Source: Comamonadaceae bacterium
Lineage (GTDB): Bacteria; Pseudomonadota; Gammaproteobacteria; Burkholderiales; Burkholderiaceae_C
Length of the DNA stretch: 64,000 bases
Assembly: GCA_947476465.1 (NCBI GenBank)
Contig: CANJQN010000010.1
Coordinates: 1-64,000, forward strand
Direction of reading: 5' to 3'
The position numbers and the translations under genes were made by a program. Numbering within the stretch: the first letter of the stretch is position 1; the number at the start of each line of letters is the position of its first letter. Shown piece by piece: positions 33,951 to 44,686 of the stretch. Under the pieces are notes generated by a model that ran no database searches, was not told the origin of the DNA, and saw nothing but the letters and a program-made list of their open reading frames with translations.

Positions 33951-36827
33951 ATGTCCCACGCGTTCTCGCACACCCTGCGTTCCTTCAAGCTCAGCACCGG
34001 CAAGACCGGCAGCTTTTTCTCTCTGCCCGCGCTGGCCGAGGAATACCCGCAGTTGCGGCGCCTGCCAGTGTCGCTGCGCATCGTGCTCGAATCGGTGCTG
34101 CGCAACTGCGACGGGCTCAAGATCACGCCCGAGAATGTGCGCGAGCTGGCCACCTGGCAACCCAATGCGCCGCGCACGCAAGAGATCCCCTTCGTTGTTG
34201 CCCGCGTCGTGCTGCAGGACTTCACCGGCGTGCCCCTGCTGGCCGACTTGGCCGCGATGCGCAGTGCCGCCGCCAGCCTGGGCAAGGATCCGGGCCGCAT
34301 CGAGCCGCTGGTGCCGGTGGATCTGGTGGTGGACCACTCGATCATGATCGACCACTACGGCACCCGCGACGCGCTCGACCTCAACATGAAGTTGGAGTTT
34401 CAGCGCAACCGCGAGCGCTACGAGTTCATGAAGTGGGGCATGCAGGCCTTCAAGACCTTCGGCGTGGTGCCCCCGGGCTTTGGCATCGTGCACCAGGTCA
34501 ACCTCGAGTACCTGGCGCGGGGTGTGCACCGGCGCGAAGATGGCGTGTTCTACCCCGACACCCTGGTGGGCACCGACAGCCACACCACCATGATCAACGG
34601 CGTGGGTGTGGTCGGCTGGGGCGTGGGCGGCATCGAGGGCGAGGCCGCCATGCTGGGCCAGCCGGTCTATATGCTCACGCCCGACGTGGTGGGGCTTGAG
34701 CTGTCGGGCCGCTTGCGCGAGGGCTGCACCGCCACCGACCTGGTGCTCACCGTCACCGAGCTGCTGCGCAAGCACAAGGTGGTCGGCAAATTCGTCGAAC
34801 TCTTTGGCGAGGGCACGCGCACGCTGGCGGTGCCTGACCGCGCCACCATTGCCAACATGGCGCCCGAGTATGGCGCCACCATGGGCTTTTTCCCGGTCGA
34901 CGAGAAGACCATCGAGTACTTCCAGGGCACCGGCCGCAGCCGCGAAGAGGTGGCGGCCCTGGAGGCCTACTTCAAGGCGCAGAACCTGTTCGGCATTCCG
35001 CTGGCCGGCGAGGTGGACTACTCGCAGGTGGTCAAGCTCGACCTGGGCACCGTGACGCCCAGCCTGTCGGGCCCCAAGCGACCGCAGGACCGCATCGAGA
35101 TCGGCAAGGTGGCCTCGCAGTTCGCGTCGCTGTACAGCAAGCCGCCCGCCGAGAACGGTTTCAACCAGCCGGCCGCGACGCTGCTGACCCGCCACCTGCT
35201 GCATCTGGGCGGTGAGACCGTGGAACCGAAGGTGCCCGCCGCCCCGCCGACCCCCGGCGCGGCGCCGCGGTCCGAGCAGGAGATGGAGTCCAACAAGCCG
35301 ACGTTGGCCGCCGCCTTGTCCAAGGCCGAGCCCGCGCCGCATGCCGTGGCCGCATCGGCGAAGCACGTCACGATCGGCAATGGCGACGTGCTGATTGCCG
35401 CCATCACCAGCTGCACCAACACCTCCAATCCCGGCGTGCTGCTGGCAGCCGGGTTGCTGGCCAAGAAAGCGGTGCAGGCGGGGCTGAAGGTGCGGCCGCA
35501 CATCAAGACCTCGCTGGCGCCTGGCTCGCGCATCGTCACCGACTACCTCACCAAGGCCGGCCTGCTGCCTTACCTGGAGCAACTGGGCTTTACCGTCGCC
35601 GGTTACGGCTGCACCACCTGCATCGGTAATGCGGGCGACCTGGCGCCGGAGATCAACGAGGCCATCCTCAAGAGCGACCTGGTCTGCGCCGCCGTGCTCT
35701 CGGGCAACCGCAACTTCGAGGCGCGCATCCATCCCAACCTCAAGGCCAACTTCCTGGCCAGCCCGCCGCTGGTGGTGGCCTATGCGATAGCAGGCACCGT
35801 GCTGCGCGACCTCATGACCGAGCCCGTCGGGCAGGGCCATGACGGCAAGGACGTCTGGCTGGGGGACATCTGGCCCACCAGCGACGAGATCCATGCGCTG
35901 ATGCGCCACGCCATGAACGGCAAGGCCTTCCAGGCCAACTACGGCAAGGTCAAGAGCGAGCCGGGTCCGCTGTGGGAGAAGATCAAGGGCGTCAAGGGCC
36001 AGACTTACGCCTGGCCCACCAGCACCTACATCGCGCAGCCGCCGTTCTTCGAGGGCTTTCGCATCGAGCACCAGGGAACGGCCGCCTCGGTGGACGTGAT
36101 GGACGCGCGCATCATGGCGCTGTTTGGCGACTCCATCACCACCGACCATATCTCGCCGGCCGGATCCATCAAGGAAAGCTCGCCGGCCGGCCAGTGGCTC
36201 AAGGATCACGGCGTAAGCAAGCTCGACTTCAACAGCTATGGCGCGCGCCGCGGCAACCACGAGGTGATGATTCGCGGCACCTTCGCCAATGTGCGCATCA
36301 AGAACCTGATGCTGCCGCCGGGCCCCGACGGCTCGCGCGAGGAGGGCGGCCTCACGCTGTACCGGGCCGCCCACGGCGGCACCGAGAAGATGTTCATCTA
36401 CGACGCGGCGCAGCGCTACATGGCGCAAGGCCGGCCCACGGTGATCTTCGCCGGCGAGGAATATGGCACAGGTTCGTCGCGCGACTGGGCGGCCAAGGGC
36501 ACGCAGCTGCTGGGCATCAAGGCGGTCATCGCGCGCAGCTTCGAGCGCATCCACCGCAGCAACCTGGTGGGCATGGGCGTGCTGCCGCTGCAGTTCAAGG
36601 GCAACGACAGCTGGCAGTCGCTGGGGCTGGACGGCTCGGAGTCCATCGACGTGATCCCCGATCCCAGCCTGCGCCCGCAAAGCGACGCCACGCTGGTGAT
36701 CACCGGCGCCAAGGGCCGTCGCCGGGAGGTCACCGTCACGCTGCGCATCGACACCCCGATCGAGGTCGAGTACTACCGCCACGGCGGCATCCTGCCCTAC
36801 GTGCTGCGGCAGTTGCTGGCGCAGTGA
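33951..36827 (+). CDS. acnA: Aconitate hydratase AcnA
   Basis: The 958-residue enzyme interconverts citrate and isocitrate in the TCA cycle. Seen are [11 protein letters not shown], the [21 protein letters not shown] motif region split over residues 208-228, and the [4Fe-4S] ligands in SCTNTSNPG and GCTTCIGN. The C-terminal swivel domain has [17 protein letters not shown] and [15 protein letters not shown]. An Ala/Pro-rich insertion near residues 420-475 lengthens it relative to E. coli AcnA, as in other Burkholderiales. GGAGG precedes ATG 33951. Its stop overlaps the next gene's GTG start. Confidence 0.95.
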   Translation: MSHAFSHTLRSFKLSTGKTGSFFSLPALAEEYPQLRRLPVSLRIVLESVLRNCDGLKITPENVRELATWQPNAPRTQEIPFVVARVVLQDFTGVPLLADLAAMRSAAASLGKDPGRIEPLVPVDLVVDHSIMIDHYGTRDALDLNMKLEFQRNRERYEFMKWGMQAFKTFGVVPPGFGIVHQVNLEYLARGVHRREDGVFYPDTLVGTDSHTTMINGVGVVGWGVGGIEGEAAMLGQPVYMLTPDVVGLELSGRLREGCTATDLVLTVTELLRKHKVVGKFVELFGEGTRTLAVPDRATIANMAPEYGATMGFFPVDEKTIEYFQGTGRSREEVAALEAYFKAQNLFGIPLAGEVDYSQVVKLDLGTVTPSLSGPKRPQDRIEIGKVASQFASLYSKPPAENGFNQPAATLLTRHLLHLGGETVEPKVPAAPPTPGAAPRSEQEMESNKPTLAAALSKAEPAPHAVAASAKHVTIGNGDVLIAAITSCTNTSNPGVLLAAGLLAKKAVQAGLKVRPHIKTSLAPGSRIVTDYLTKAGLLPYLEQLGFTVAGYGCTTCIGNAGDLAPEINEAILKSDLVCAAVLSGNRNFEARIHPNLKANFLASPPLVVAYAIAGTVLRDLMTEPVGQGHDGKDVWLGDIWPTSDEIHALMRHAMNGKAFQANYGKVKSEPGPLWEKIKGVKGQTYAWPTSTYIAQPPFFEGFRIEHQGTAASVDVMDARIMALFGDSITTDHISPAGSIKESSPAGQWLKDHGVSKLDFNSYGARRGNHEVMIRGTFANVRIKNLMLPPGPDGSREEGGLTLYRAAHGGTEKMFIYDAAQRYMAQGRPTVIFAGEEYGTGSSRDWAAKGTQLLGIKAVIARSFERIHRSNLVGMGVLPLQFKGNDSWQSLGLDGSESIDVIPDPSLRPQSDATLVITGAKGRRREVTVTLRIDTPIEVEYYRHGGILPYVLRQLLAQ

Positions 36828-38005
36828 GCCGCGACCTGCTTGTCGCCGGCGGCGGCATCGGCGGCCTGGCGGCCGCACTGGCCGCGCACCGTGCGGGCTG
36901 GCAGGCCCGGGTGTTCGAACAGACCCGCAGTCTCATCGAGGTCGGCGCTGGCCTGCAGCTGGGCCCCAACGCCACCCGCATCCTGCGGCAGTGGGGCCTG
37001 CTGGAAGAGGCCCGCGCGATGGGTTGTGAGCCCCAGCGAATGGTGGCGCGCGATGCCATGACCGGACGCGAGCTGTCGTCCATGCCACTGGGCCTGGACT
37101 TCCAGGTCCGCTACGACGCGCCCTACCTCACGCTGCACCGCGCCGACCTGCATGGGCTGCTGCTGTCGGCCGTGCGCGATCAAGGGGTGGCCCTGCACAC
37201 CGGCCATCGCATCCGGGGCCTGGAGCAGGATGGCCACGGCGTGCGCCTGCACGTCGAGGGTGCCGCGGCGCCGCACGAGGGCGACGCCCTGGTGGCTGCC
37301 GACGGACTGTGGAGTGTATTGCGCCAGGACTTGCTGGGCGACCGCGCCGCCAGGCCCTCGGACCATGTGGCCTTGCGGGGCATGGCGCCCATGGCGCAGC
37401 TGCCCACGCAATGGCATGCGCCGGAGGTGACGGCCTGGCTGGCGCCCGGCCTGCATGTGGTCACCTACCCGGTGCAGGCGGGCCATACGCTCAACATCGT
37501 TTGCGTCACGCGACGTGCCGTCGAGGGCCAATACACCGGCTGGGACCTTCCGGCCACGCGCGAGCGGGTGCAGCGGGTGCTGGCTGGGGTGTGGCCGGGC
37601 CTGCGCGAGCTGCCGGACGCGGTGCCGCGCTGGGGCTCCTGGGTGCTGCACGACCGCCCGCCGGTGGCCGGACCCGAGCAAATGGCCCGACGCCGCGTGG
37701 CCCTGCTGGGTGACGCCGCCCACCCCATGCGGCCCTACCTGGCCCAGGGCGCGGCCATGGCGATCGAGGACGCGTTCGAGCTGGGCCGAGTGCTGTCGGC
37801 GGTGGATGGCGCTGTGATCGACGTGTCCGCGGCCCTTGCCCGGTATGCGCTCAATCGCTGGGAGCGCTGCGCGCGGGTGCAGCGGCGGTCGCTGCGCAAT
37901 GCCGGCATCTTTCATGCGTCCGGCCTGAAGCGGCTGGCCCGCGATGCGGCCCTGCGCGCGATGGGGCGGCGGCTGATGGACGTGCCTTGGCTGTACGGAC
38001 CGTGA
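36824..38005 (+). CDS. FAD-dependent aromatic-ring monooxygenase (salicylate/3-hydroxybenzoate hydroxylase-like)
   Basis: The 393-residue flavoprotein starts with GTG overlapping the acnA stop (GTGA). It has [51 protein letters not shown] and [22 protein letters not shown], the same set as the monooxygenase at 8392-9555, so the two are distant paralogues. The reaction would be NAD(P)H-dependent hydroxylation of an aromatic acid. Its coupling to acnA is odd for a catabolic gene; it may have a housekeeping oxidative role. Substrate unknown. Confidence 0.8.
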   Translation: MSRDLLVAGGGIGGLAAALAAHRAGWQARVFEQTRSLIEVGAGLQLGPNATRILRQWGLLEEARAMGCEPQRMVARDAMTGRELSSMPLGLDFQVRYDAPYLTLHRADLHGLLLSAVRDQGVALHTGHRIRGLEQDGHGVRLHVEGAAAPHEGDALVAADGLWSVLRQDLLGDRAARPSDHVALRGMAPMAQLPTQWHAPEVTAWLAPGLHVVTYPVQAGHTLNIVCVTRRAVEGQYTGWDLPATRERVQRVLAGVWPGLRELPDAVPRWGSWVLHDRPPVAGPEQMARRRVALLGDAAHPMRPYLAQGAAMAIEDAFELGRVLSAVDGAVIDVSAALARYALNRWERCARVQRRSLRNAGIFHASGLKRLARDAALRAMGRRLMDVPWLYGP

Positions 38006-38007
38006 CG

Positions 38008-38331
38008 TCAACCCAGCGGCGCCATCCCGTGCCGCGCGCGCGCCCGGTCGCAGGCATCGCTGCCTTCCTCGAACTCGCGGCAGGGCGCCGGGCGCCACTC
38101 GTAGATGCCGCAGGCCGCGCGCTCGCCCACCGTGCCGGTGAGCGCCGCGCAGCGCACGGGTTGATGGTCGGTGCCGCGCATGCGGCAGGTGCTGTCGTTG
38201 ACTTCCACCGCCAGACCGGCCGGGACATTGCCGCCCATGTCGTCGAGCTCGTAGACCGCGAAGTCCACCCGAAAGCTGGCGCAGCAGGCGCCGCAGCTCA
38301 GGCAGGGGTGTACATCGCCGGTGCCGGCCAT
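38008..38331 (-). CDS. YkgJ-family cysteine cluster protein
   Basis: The 107-residue product contains HPCLSCGACCASFRVDF, a spaced cysteine (STCRM), RCAALTGTVGERAACGIYEWRPAPCREF, the eight or so cysteines of the YkgJ zinc- or iron-binding family. Function is unknown; a metal-binding or protein-modifying role is suggested for the family. It lies 2 bp from the convergent monooxygenase stop and 23 bp downstream of argF. Start at 38331 was chosen because it puts the first Cys motif at the N-terminus, as in homologues. Confidence 0.8.
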   Translation of the reverse strand: MAGTGDVHPCLSCGACCASFRVDFAVYELDDMGGNVPAGLAVEVNDSTCRMRGTDHQPVRCAALTGTVGERAACGIYEWRPAPCREFEEGSDACDRARARHGMAPLG

Positions 38332-38354
38332 CGTGCGCAGCTGTGGGTGCCGGC

Positions 38355-39277
<923 letters not shown>

Positions 39278-39281
<4 letters not shown>

Positions 39282-40471
39282 TCCGCCAGGAAGGTCTTGA
39301 CCAGCGGCGCCAGCAGCGCGACGACCTCGTCAGCCTCGGCGGTGGTCAGAATGAGCGGCGGCACCAGGCGGATCACGCTGTCGGCGGTGACGCTGAGCAG
39401 CAGGCCGGCCTCGACCGCGCGGCCGGCCAGCACGCCGCAGGGGCGGTCGAGCTCGACGCCGATCATCAGGCCCTGGCCGCGGATGTCCTTGACGCCCGGC
39501 GCTCTGCCCAGCTCGCGCGACAGCGCCACCTTCAGGTGCGCGCCGACGTGCGCCGCGTTCTCCAGCAGGGCGTCTTCTTCCATGATGCGGATGGTCTCGA
39601 TCCCCGCGCGCATGGCCAGCGGGTTGCCGCCGAAGGTGCTGCCATGGTTGCCCGGCTGGAAGATGTTGGCGGCCTTGGGGCCGGCCACCACCGCGCCGAT
39701 CGGCACGCCCGAGCCCAGGCCCTTGGCCAGCGGCATGACGTCGGGCTTGATGCCGGCCCATTGGTGGGCGAACCACTTGCCGGTGCGGCCCATGCCGGAC
39801 TGCACCTCGTCGATCATCAGCAGCCAGTCGCGCTCGTCGCACAGCTTGCGCACCAGCCGCAGGTAGTCCACCTGCATCGCGTTGATGCCGCCTTCGCCCT
39901 GGATGGTCTCCATGAACACCGCCACCACGTTGGGGTTGCCCTCGGTGGCCTTCCTCAGCGCCTCGATCTCGTTGACCGGCACCCGGATGAAGCCTTCCAC
40001 CAGCGGTTCGAACCCCTTTTGGAGCTTGGGGTTGCCTGTGGCCGACAGGGTGGCGATGCTGCGGCCGTGGAAGGCCTTTTCGTAGACCACGATCTCGGGC
40101 CGCTTGATGCCCTTGTCGTGGCCGAACTTGCGCGCCAGCTTCAGGGCCGCCTCGTTGGCCTCCAGGCCACTGGAGCAAAAGAAGGCATTGGTCAGGCCCG
40201 ACAGCTCCACCAGCCGCTTGGCGAGCTGCTCCTGGCCGGGCACGTGGTAGTAGTTGCTGCAGTGGATGAGGCGCGCGATCTGGTCTTGCAGGGCCGGCAC
40301 CAGCTTGGGGTGGTTGTGCCCCAAGGTGTTCACCGCGATCCCGCCCAGCGCGTCGAGGTAGGACTTGCCGTTGACGTCCCAGACTCGCACACCCTGACCA
40401 TGCGACAGCGCAATCGGCAGCCGGCCATAGGTGTTCATGACGTGCGGCGATGCAGCCTCGATCAGTGCCAT
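39278..40471 (-). CDS. argD: Acetylornithine aminotransferase
   Basis: The 397-residue PLP enzyme belongs to the class III aminotransferases. Seen are CSSGLEANEAALKLAR for phosphate binding, LLMIDEVQSGMGRTGKWFAHQ with the PLP-ring aspartate, and LAKGLGSGVPIGA with the Schiff-base lysine. It converts N-acetylglutamate semialdehyde to N-acetylornithine. Adjacent argF supports argD over other class III transaminases. It heads the argDF operon; a DUF3579 gene lies divergent upstream. Confidence 0.92.
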
Positions 40472-40715
40472 TGCGATCCTCCAGACAGCGGGGCGGGCGA
40501 GCCCAGAAAAGAAAATCGGCCCAACGAGTGAGCCGCGCAGGCTCGATTTTAGGCACAGTGCGTGCGTGTACAGGTTGCCGATTTCGCATCACAGCCATGC
40601 GGAAAGGGCCCACCCCCGAAGTGGCTCACTTCTAGCCAAGGAGCCTTTGCCAGAGGCGCAGGCTCTTCGCAGCCGTCCAGGCCTGCGCCGGCAGGCCCCG
40701 AGCCGCGGCTACTCT

Positions 40716-40768
40716 GCCCCCTCAAGGGGGCGCCACCAGCGGCCCGGCAAAGCCGGTTCGGCGGTGGC
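40716..40768. repeat. GC-rich double hairpin, dispersed-repeat-like
   Basis: GCCCCCTCAAGGGGGC (40716-40731) is a dyad with a CA centre. It is followed by a stem of outer GCCACC/GGTGGC and inner CCGGC-AAA-GCCGG at 40732-40768. Such GC-rich hairpins recur between genes in Comamonadaceae genomes, as far as I recall. Only one copy is seen here. Confidence 0.5.
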
Positions 40769-40804
40769 CGCTGAGGCGGCCCCTGCAAGTTGGTGGGTCC
40801 CAAG

Positions 40805-40816
40805 TCTTATATAAGA
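40805..40816. promoter_or_regulatory. AT-rich perfect palindrome TCTTATATAAGA
   Basis: A perfect 12-bp palindrome, flanked as AAG-TCTTATATAAGA-TACAATACTT, stands out in GC-rich DNA 70 bp upstream of the DUF3579 start. The following TACAAT resembles a -10 box, so the palindrome would overlap a promoter. The binding protein is unknown. Confidence 0.5.
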
Positions 40817-40885
40817 TACAATACTTGTGCGGTGCAGCGAGGGTGATCCCCAGAGGCTGCCCTGCCCACCCCACCCACCGATCCG

Positions 40886-41206
40886 ATGGCCTCCAGCACC
40901 CCCAAGGAAGTCTTCATTCAAGGCCTCACGAGCCAGGGCCGGGTCTTTCGGCCCAGCGACTGGGCCGAGCGCCTGGCTGGGGTGATGAGCCAGTTTCGCC
41001 CGGGCGGCGCGCAACCCGGCAGCCACCTGAGCTATTCGCCCTGGTGCGTGCCCACGGTCATCGGCGGGATCACTTGCGTAGTGGTCAACAGCCAGCTGCG
41101 CGACCTGGAGCCCATGGCCTGGGATTTCGTCATCAACTTCGCGCGCGACAACGACTTGCAGGTGGGCGAGGCCTGCTTGATCCCCGAGGACCGGCCGGCG
41201 AAGTAG
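40886..41206 (+). CDS. DUF3579 family protein
   Basis: The 106-residue product matches the beta-proteobacterial DUF3579 family: EVFIQGLTSQGRVFRPSDWAERL, LSYSPWCVPTVIGGITCVVVN and EPMAWDFVINFARDN. It is soluble, without signal peptide, and of unknown function. Its position divergent from argD is conserved in related genomes, as far as I recall, which hints at a link with arginine synthesis or its regulation. Confidence 0.82.
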   Translation: MASSTPKEVFIQGLTSQGRVFRPSDWAERLAGVMSQFRPGGAQPGSHLSYSPWCVPTVIGGITCVVVNSQLRDLEPMAWDFVINFARDNDLQVGEACLIPEDRPAK

Positions 41207-41304
41207 GGCTGGTGGGGTGTGCTGATGCTTTTTCTCAGGCGAGGTGACGTCGCTTCTTCTCCGGCCAGGCCGCTTCGCTTTTTCTCCGGTCGGGCGCGCT
41301 GCAC

Positions 41305-41388
41305 GGGCGGGGGCGGCAGGCTCCTCCCGATGGTCCAGTGCGCTCCCGCGCACGGACCGACGGGTCCCTCCGCCTGCCGCCCCCACCC
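41305..41388. repeat. Large nested inverted repeat (imperfect cruciform)
   Basis: GGGCGGGGGCGGCAGGC at 41305-41321 pairs with GCCTGCCGCCCCCACCC at 41372-41388 (16 of 17). Nested inside are GGTCC/GGACC and GTGCGC-TCCC-GCGCAC. It lies in the 579-bp non-coding stretch between the DUF3579 gene and rpsT. I see no coding function. Confidence 0.65.
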
Positions 41389-41510
41389 GCGCCTCGCGCA
41401 CGCGTATCGTGAAGGTTTCGCTCCGGACCCGGGCGGGTCATTCTTCACGCGCGACGCCTCTCATCAAGGCCCGTGCCATCCCGGCGCGAGACCTTCCGCA
41501 CGCCCAAAGC

Positions 41511-41597
41511 GCTGCGTGCCTGGGGCGGGCATGCGGAGGGTTCCCTTTAAAAACCCGAAGGGTTCAGGGGGGAGCGTGCCCGCCCCAGGCATGCAGC
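41511..41597. repeat. Dispersed hairpin repeat, copy A
   Basis: A 24-bp left arm (41511-41534, core TGCCTGGGGCGGGC) pairs with 41574-41597 at 22 of 24 positions. The loop contains GGAGGGTTCCCTTTAAAAAC and CCGAAGGGTTCAGGGGGGAG. The same loop sequence occurs in reverse orientation at 49423-49513, so this is a dispersed repeat and not a gene terminator alone. Confidence 0.75.
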
Positions 41598-41612
41598 GCG
41601 CCCCACTCGGAG

Positions 41613-41688
41613 AAAACGTAGCGCGGCCCACCGATCTCGCGATCATGAAAAAACGCAGCGCGGTCCACCGATCTCGCGCCCATGAAAA
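41613..41688. repeat. 37-bp tandem direct repeat, two copies
   Basis: Sequences around AGCGCGGCCCACCGATCTCG (copy 1) and AGCGCGGTCCACCGATCTCG (copy 2) repeat with a 37-bp period, each ending CATGAAAAAA. The second copy runs into the rpsT terminator stem, so the duplication may have arisen from its A-tract. Non-coding. Confidence 0.7.
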
Positions 41689-41710
41689 AACCGCCCGAAG
41701 GCGGTTTTTT
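41685..41710 (-). terminator. Rho-independent terminator of rpsT
   Basis: CCGCC-CGAA-GGCGG with a stable CGAA tetraloop is flanked by six A on one side and six T on the other, so it could act in both directions. It lies about 75 bp beyond the rpsT stop on the minus strand. Confidence 0.88.
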
Positions 41711-41785
41711 GCTTTGCTTGCTTGCTGGCAGCGCACCCGAATCAAACGGCAGGCCCCTGGGGGCCCGGGCGGGTGCCTGAAAACG

Positions 41786-42094
41786 TCAGGCGGCGGGGGT
41801 GGCCAGGCTCAGGGCCTTGACCTTGGCGGACAGGCGGCTCTTGTCGCGAGCGGCCTTGTTCTTGTGGAAGATTTCCTTGTCGGCCACGATGTCGAGCACC
41901 GATTGGGCCTTGGCGAACAACTCGGTCGCCTTGACCTTGTCGCCGGCGAGGACCGCCTTCTCGACGTTCTTGACCGCGGTGCGGTAGCGTGAACGCAGCG
42001 AGGTGTTGGCGGCGTTGAGTTTGACGTCCTGGCGGGCGCGTTTACGGCCCGACGCAAGGCGCGGGTTCTTTTTCTTGGGTTTGGCTGTAGCCAT
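41786..42094 (-). CDS. rpsT: 30S ribosomal protein S20
   Basis: The 102-residue basic protein begins [20 protein letters not shown] and has the S20 helical-bundle pattern [20 protein letters not shown] and [19 protein letters not shown]. It binds 16S rRNA early in 30S assembly. It is longer than the 87-residue E. coli protein, with a C-terminal extension common in related bacteria. It is monocistronic, divergent from murJ and followed by a strong terminator. Confidence 0.95.
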   Translation of the reverse strand: MATAKPKKKNPRLASGRKRARQDVKLNAANTSLRSRYRTAVKNVEKAVLAGDKVKATELFAKAQSVLDIVADKEIFHKNKAARDKSRLSAKVKALSLATPAA

Positions 42095-42217
42095 GTGAAT
42101 ATTCCTTCGTGTCTGAAGATGTTGCCAGCAAGCAAAGCCCGCCATTGTATTGCATGCCCGTCCCGGGTGGCCCCGGGCGAGCCCTGGGGCCACAAAGGGG
42201 CCGCTACACTCGCTCGC

Positions 42218-43783
42218 GTGAGCCTGTTCAAAGCCGCTTCCACCGTCTCCCTGCTGACCCTCGCATCGCGCGTCACGGGGCTCGTGCGCGACCTGATGAT
42301 GGCGTCCATCTTCGGCGCCAATGCGCTCACCGACGCCTTCAACGTCGCCTTTCGCATCCCCAACCTGTTTCGCCGGCTGTTCGCCGAGGGCGCCTTCAGC
42401 CAGGCTTTTGTGCCCGCGCTGGCCCACGCCAAGGCGCGCGACGGTGTGGAGGCCACCCACGCGCTGATCGACAACGTGGCCACGGTGCTGGCCTGGACCC
42501 TGCTGGTTGCCAGCGTGCTGGGTGTGGCCGGTGCGCCGCTTTTGGTCTGGGCGCTGGCAAGTGGCTTTCAGAAGGATCCGAACGCCATGGAGGCGGCCGT
42601 GTTCATGACGCGGCTCATGTTCCCCTACATCGGCTTCATGTCGCTGGTGGCGCTGTCGGCCGGCATCCTCAACACCTGGAAACGCTTCGCGGTGCCGGCC
42701 GCCACGCCGGTGCTGCTGAACCTGTCCACGATCCTGGCCGCCTGGTTGGGTGCGCCCTGGTTGCACGAGCGCGGCATCGAACCCATCTACGCGATGGCCG
42801 GCGGGGTCATGCTGGGCGGTGCGCTGCAGCTGGCGGTTCAGGTGCCGGTGCTGCTGCGCTTGGGGTTGCTGCCGCGCATCGACCTGGCCTGGAGCGGGCT
42901 GCGCGCGGCGCTGCGCGATCCGGGCACCCGGCATATCGGTTCGTTGATGGCGCCGGCGCTGCTAGGGGTTGGCGTGGCGCAGATTTCCCTGCTGATCAAC
43001 ACCCAGATCGCCTCCTGGCTTCAGGCGGGCAGCGTCACCTGGCTCGGTTATGCCGACCGTTTGATGGAGTTTCCGACGGCGCTGCTGGGCGTGGCCCTGG
43101 GGGTGGTGCTGATGCCGCAGCTGGCCGCCGCGCATGCCGCCAACGACACCGCGCGCTACTCGGCCATGCTCGACTGGGGGTTGCGCCTGGTTGTGCTACT
43201 GGCTGTGCCCAGTTCGGTGGCGCTGCTGGTGTTCGCGCAGCCGCTGGTGGCCACCTTGTTCCACTACGGCGCCTTCACTGGCCGCGACCTGCTGCAGGTT
43301 TCCACAGCTCTGGCCGGCTATGGCGCCGGATTGCTGGGCCTGGTGGCGATCAAGGTGCTGGCGCCCGGCTACTACGCCAACCAGGACATGAGAACGCCGG
43401 TGCGCATCGCCATCGTCGTGCTGGTGTGCACCCAGTTGCTCAACGTGGTGCTGGTGCCGCTGTTGCAGCACGCCGGCCTGGCCTTGTCCATCGGCCTTGG
43501 GGCCTTGCTCAATGCCGGGTGGCTGCTTGCCGGGTTGTACAAGCGTGGCAGCTGGAAGCCCTCGGCGGGTTGGGTGCGCTTGCTGATGCAGGTGCTGGCG
43601 GCGACCGCGTTGCTGGCGGTCTACCTGACCTGGGCGTCGCACAGTTTTGCCTGGGTCGAGATGCGGGCTCGGCCGATGGCGCGCGTAGGCCTTCTGGCGG
43701 CGCTCTTGGCCGGCGCCGCGGTGCTGTACTTCGGTGCACTGTGGGCTTCGGGCGTCAAGCTGCGGCAGTTCGCATCGCGCTGA
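42218..43783 (+). CDS. murJ: Lipid II flippase MurJ
   Basis: The 521-residue polytopic protein starts with GTG and shows the MurJ signature [24 protein letters not shown] and [26 protein letters not shown] in its first 70 residues. About 14 membrane helices follow. It flips lipid II across the inner membrane for peptidoglycan synthesis. The GTG at 42218 gives the expected N-terminus; upstream in-frame sequence to 42095 does not look like protein. Position divergent from rpsT is usual in this group. Confidence 0.93.
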   Translation: MSLFKAASTVSLLTLASRVTGLVRDLMMASIFGANALTDAFNVAFRIPNLFRRLFAEGAFSQAFVPALAHAKARDGVEATHALIDNVATVLAWTLLVASVLGVAGAPLLVWALASGFQKDPNAMEAAVFMTRLMFPYIGFMSLVALSAGILNTWKRFAVPAATPVLLNLSTILAAWLGAPWLHERGIEPIYAMAGGVMLGGALQLAVQVPVLLRLGLLPRIDLAWSGLRAALRDPGTRHIGSLMAPALLGVGVAQISLLINTQIASWLQAGSVTWLGYADRLMEFPTALLGVALGVVLMPQLAAAHAANDTARYSAMLDWGLRLVVLLAVPSSVALLVFAQPLVATLFHYGAFTGRDLLQVSTALAGYGAGLLGLVAIKVLAPGYYANQDMRTPVRIAIVVLVCTQLLNVVLVPLLQHAGLALSIGLGALLNAGWLLAGLYKRGSWKPSAGWVRLLMQVLAATALLAVYLTWASHSFAWVEMRARPMARVGLLAALLAGAAVLYFGALWASGVKLRQFASR

Positions 43784-43831
43784 ACCCACGGCTAACTTGA
43801 CGTTGAGGGGGCGTCGGCATTACAAAGACGC

Positions 43832-44683
43832 ATGCAGCTGTACCTTCAGGCGCCGACTCCGCTCGAGTACTTCAGCTCGCTGGTCCACAGCGACGAGCAT
43901 TTCCCCCTGCTCGAAGCCGCCATTAGCATTGCCCAGGACGAATACCCCGAACTCGATGTGCAGCAGGTGCTCGACGAGGTCGACCAGATGCTGGCCCGCC
44001 TCAAGCGCCGCATCCCGGCCGACGCGGCGCCGCTACACCGCCTGCGCAGCCTCAACCAGTATTTCTTTCGCGACCTGAGCTTCGGCGGCAACATCAACGA
44101 CTACGGCGACCCCGACAACAGCCACCTGAACGTGGTGTTGCGCACGCGCCGGGGCATCCAGATCTCATTGGCGGTGCTGTGGGTCGAGCTTGCGCAGGGG
44201 CTGGGCCTGCATGCGCGCGGCGTGTGCTTTCCGGGGCATTTCATGGCGAAGGTCAATTTGCCAAAGGGGCAGGTTGTGATCGACCCGTTCACCGGCCAGT
44301 CGCTCTCGCGCGAGGATCTGGCCGAGCGGCTGGAGCCCTACAAGCGCCGCAGCGGCCTGACCGGCGAATTCGATGTGCCGCTGGGCCTGTACCTGCAGTC
44401 GGCACCGCCGCGCGACATCATCGCGCGCATGCTGCGCAACCTCAAAGAGATCCATCGTGCGCAGCAAGACTGGCAGCGCCTGATCGCCATACAAGACCGG
44501 TTGATCGTGCTCATGCCGCAAGCCTGGGGCGAGTACCGCGACCGGGGGCTGGCCCATGCCGAGCAGGGCCACAGCGCGCAGGCCGTGCAAGACCTGGAGG
44601 TGTATCTGCAGCACGCGCAGGACGCACTGGATATCGACATCGTGGCGGAGCGGGTGGCGGGGCTGCGCCGGGCGCGCAGCTGA
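43832..44683 (+). CDS. SirB1 family protein (transglutaminase-like fold with TPR)
   Basis: The 283-residue product has the SirB1 core LNQYFFRDLSFGGNINDYGD (about residues 72-91), DNSHLNVVLRTRRGIQISLAVLW and GVCFPGHFMAKV, the latter resembling a transglutaminase-like His site. Residues about 190-270 form a TPR-like tail (LIVLMPQAWGEYRDRGLAHAEQGHSAQAVQDLEVYL, in part). Its molecular function is unclear. It follows murJ by 48 bp and faces purM tail to tail. Confidence 0.85.
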   Translation: MQLYLQAPTPLEYFSSLVHSDEHFPLLEAAISIAQDEYPELDVQQVLDEVDQMLARLKRRIPADAAPLHRLRSLNQYFFRDLSFGGNINDYGDPDNSHLNVVLRTRRGIQISLAVLWVELAQGLGLHARGVCFPGHFMAKVNLPKGQVVIDPFTGQSLSREDLAERLEPYKRRSGLTGEFDVPLGLYLQSAPPRDIIARMLRNLKEIHRAQQDWQRLIAIQDRLIVLMPQAWGEYRDRGLAHAEQGHSAQAVQDLEVYLQHAQDALDIDIVAERVAGLRRARS

Positions 44684-44686
44684 AGT

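Larger units (their letters stand above)
40472..40885. other. 414-bp intergenic region with hairpin repeats between argD and the DUF3579 gene
   Basis: No gene is supported. The region holds the divergent promoters of argD and the DUF3579 gene. Between 40681 and 40768 are stacked hairpins: GCCTGC-GCCG-GCAGGC, the GCCCCCT dyad and a longer stem (listed separately). An AT-rich palindrome at 40805-40816 lies near the DUF3579 gene. Confidence 0.6.

Noticed and set aside
33942..36878. Very long open frame antisense to acnA (about 978 codons)
   Set aside because: It mirrors the acnA codons in GC-rich DNA, is rich in Gly/Arg/His/Gln without any domain, and acnA itself is unambiguous.
35972..38005. 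Apparent 677-residue protein covering the acnA 3' end and the monooxygenase
   Set aside because: The first part is a shifted reading of acnA; the monooxygenase begins with GTG 36824 at the acnA stop.
41207..41785. Several open frames of 90-250 codons in the region before rpsT
   Set aside because: They run through inverted and tandem repeats, have biased Arg/Pro/Gly composition, lack ribosome-binding sites and conserved motifs.
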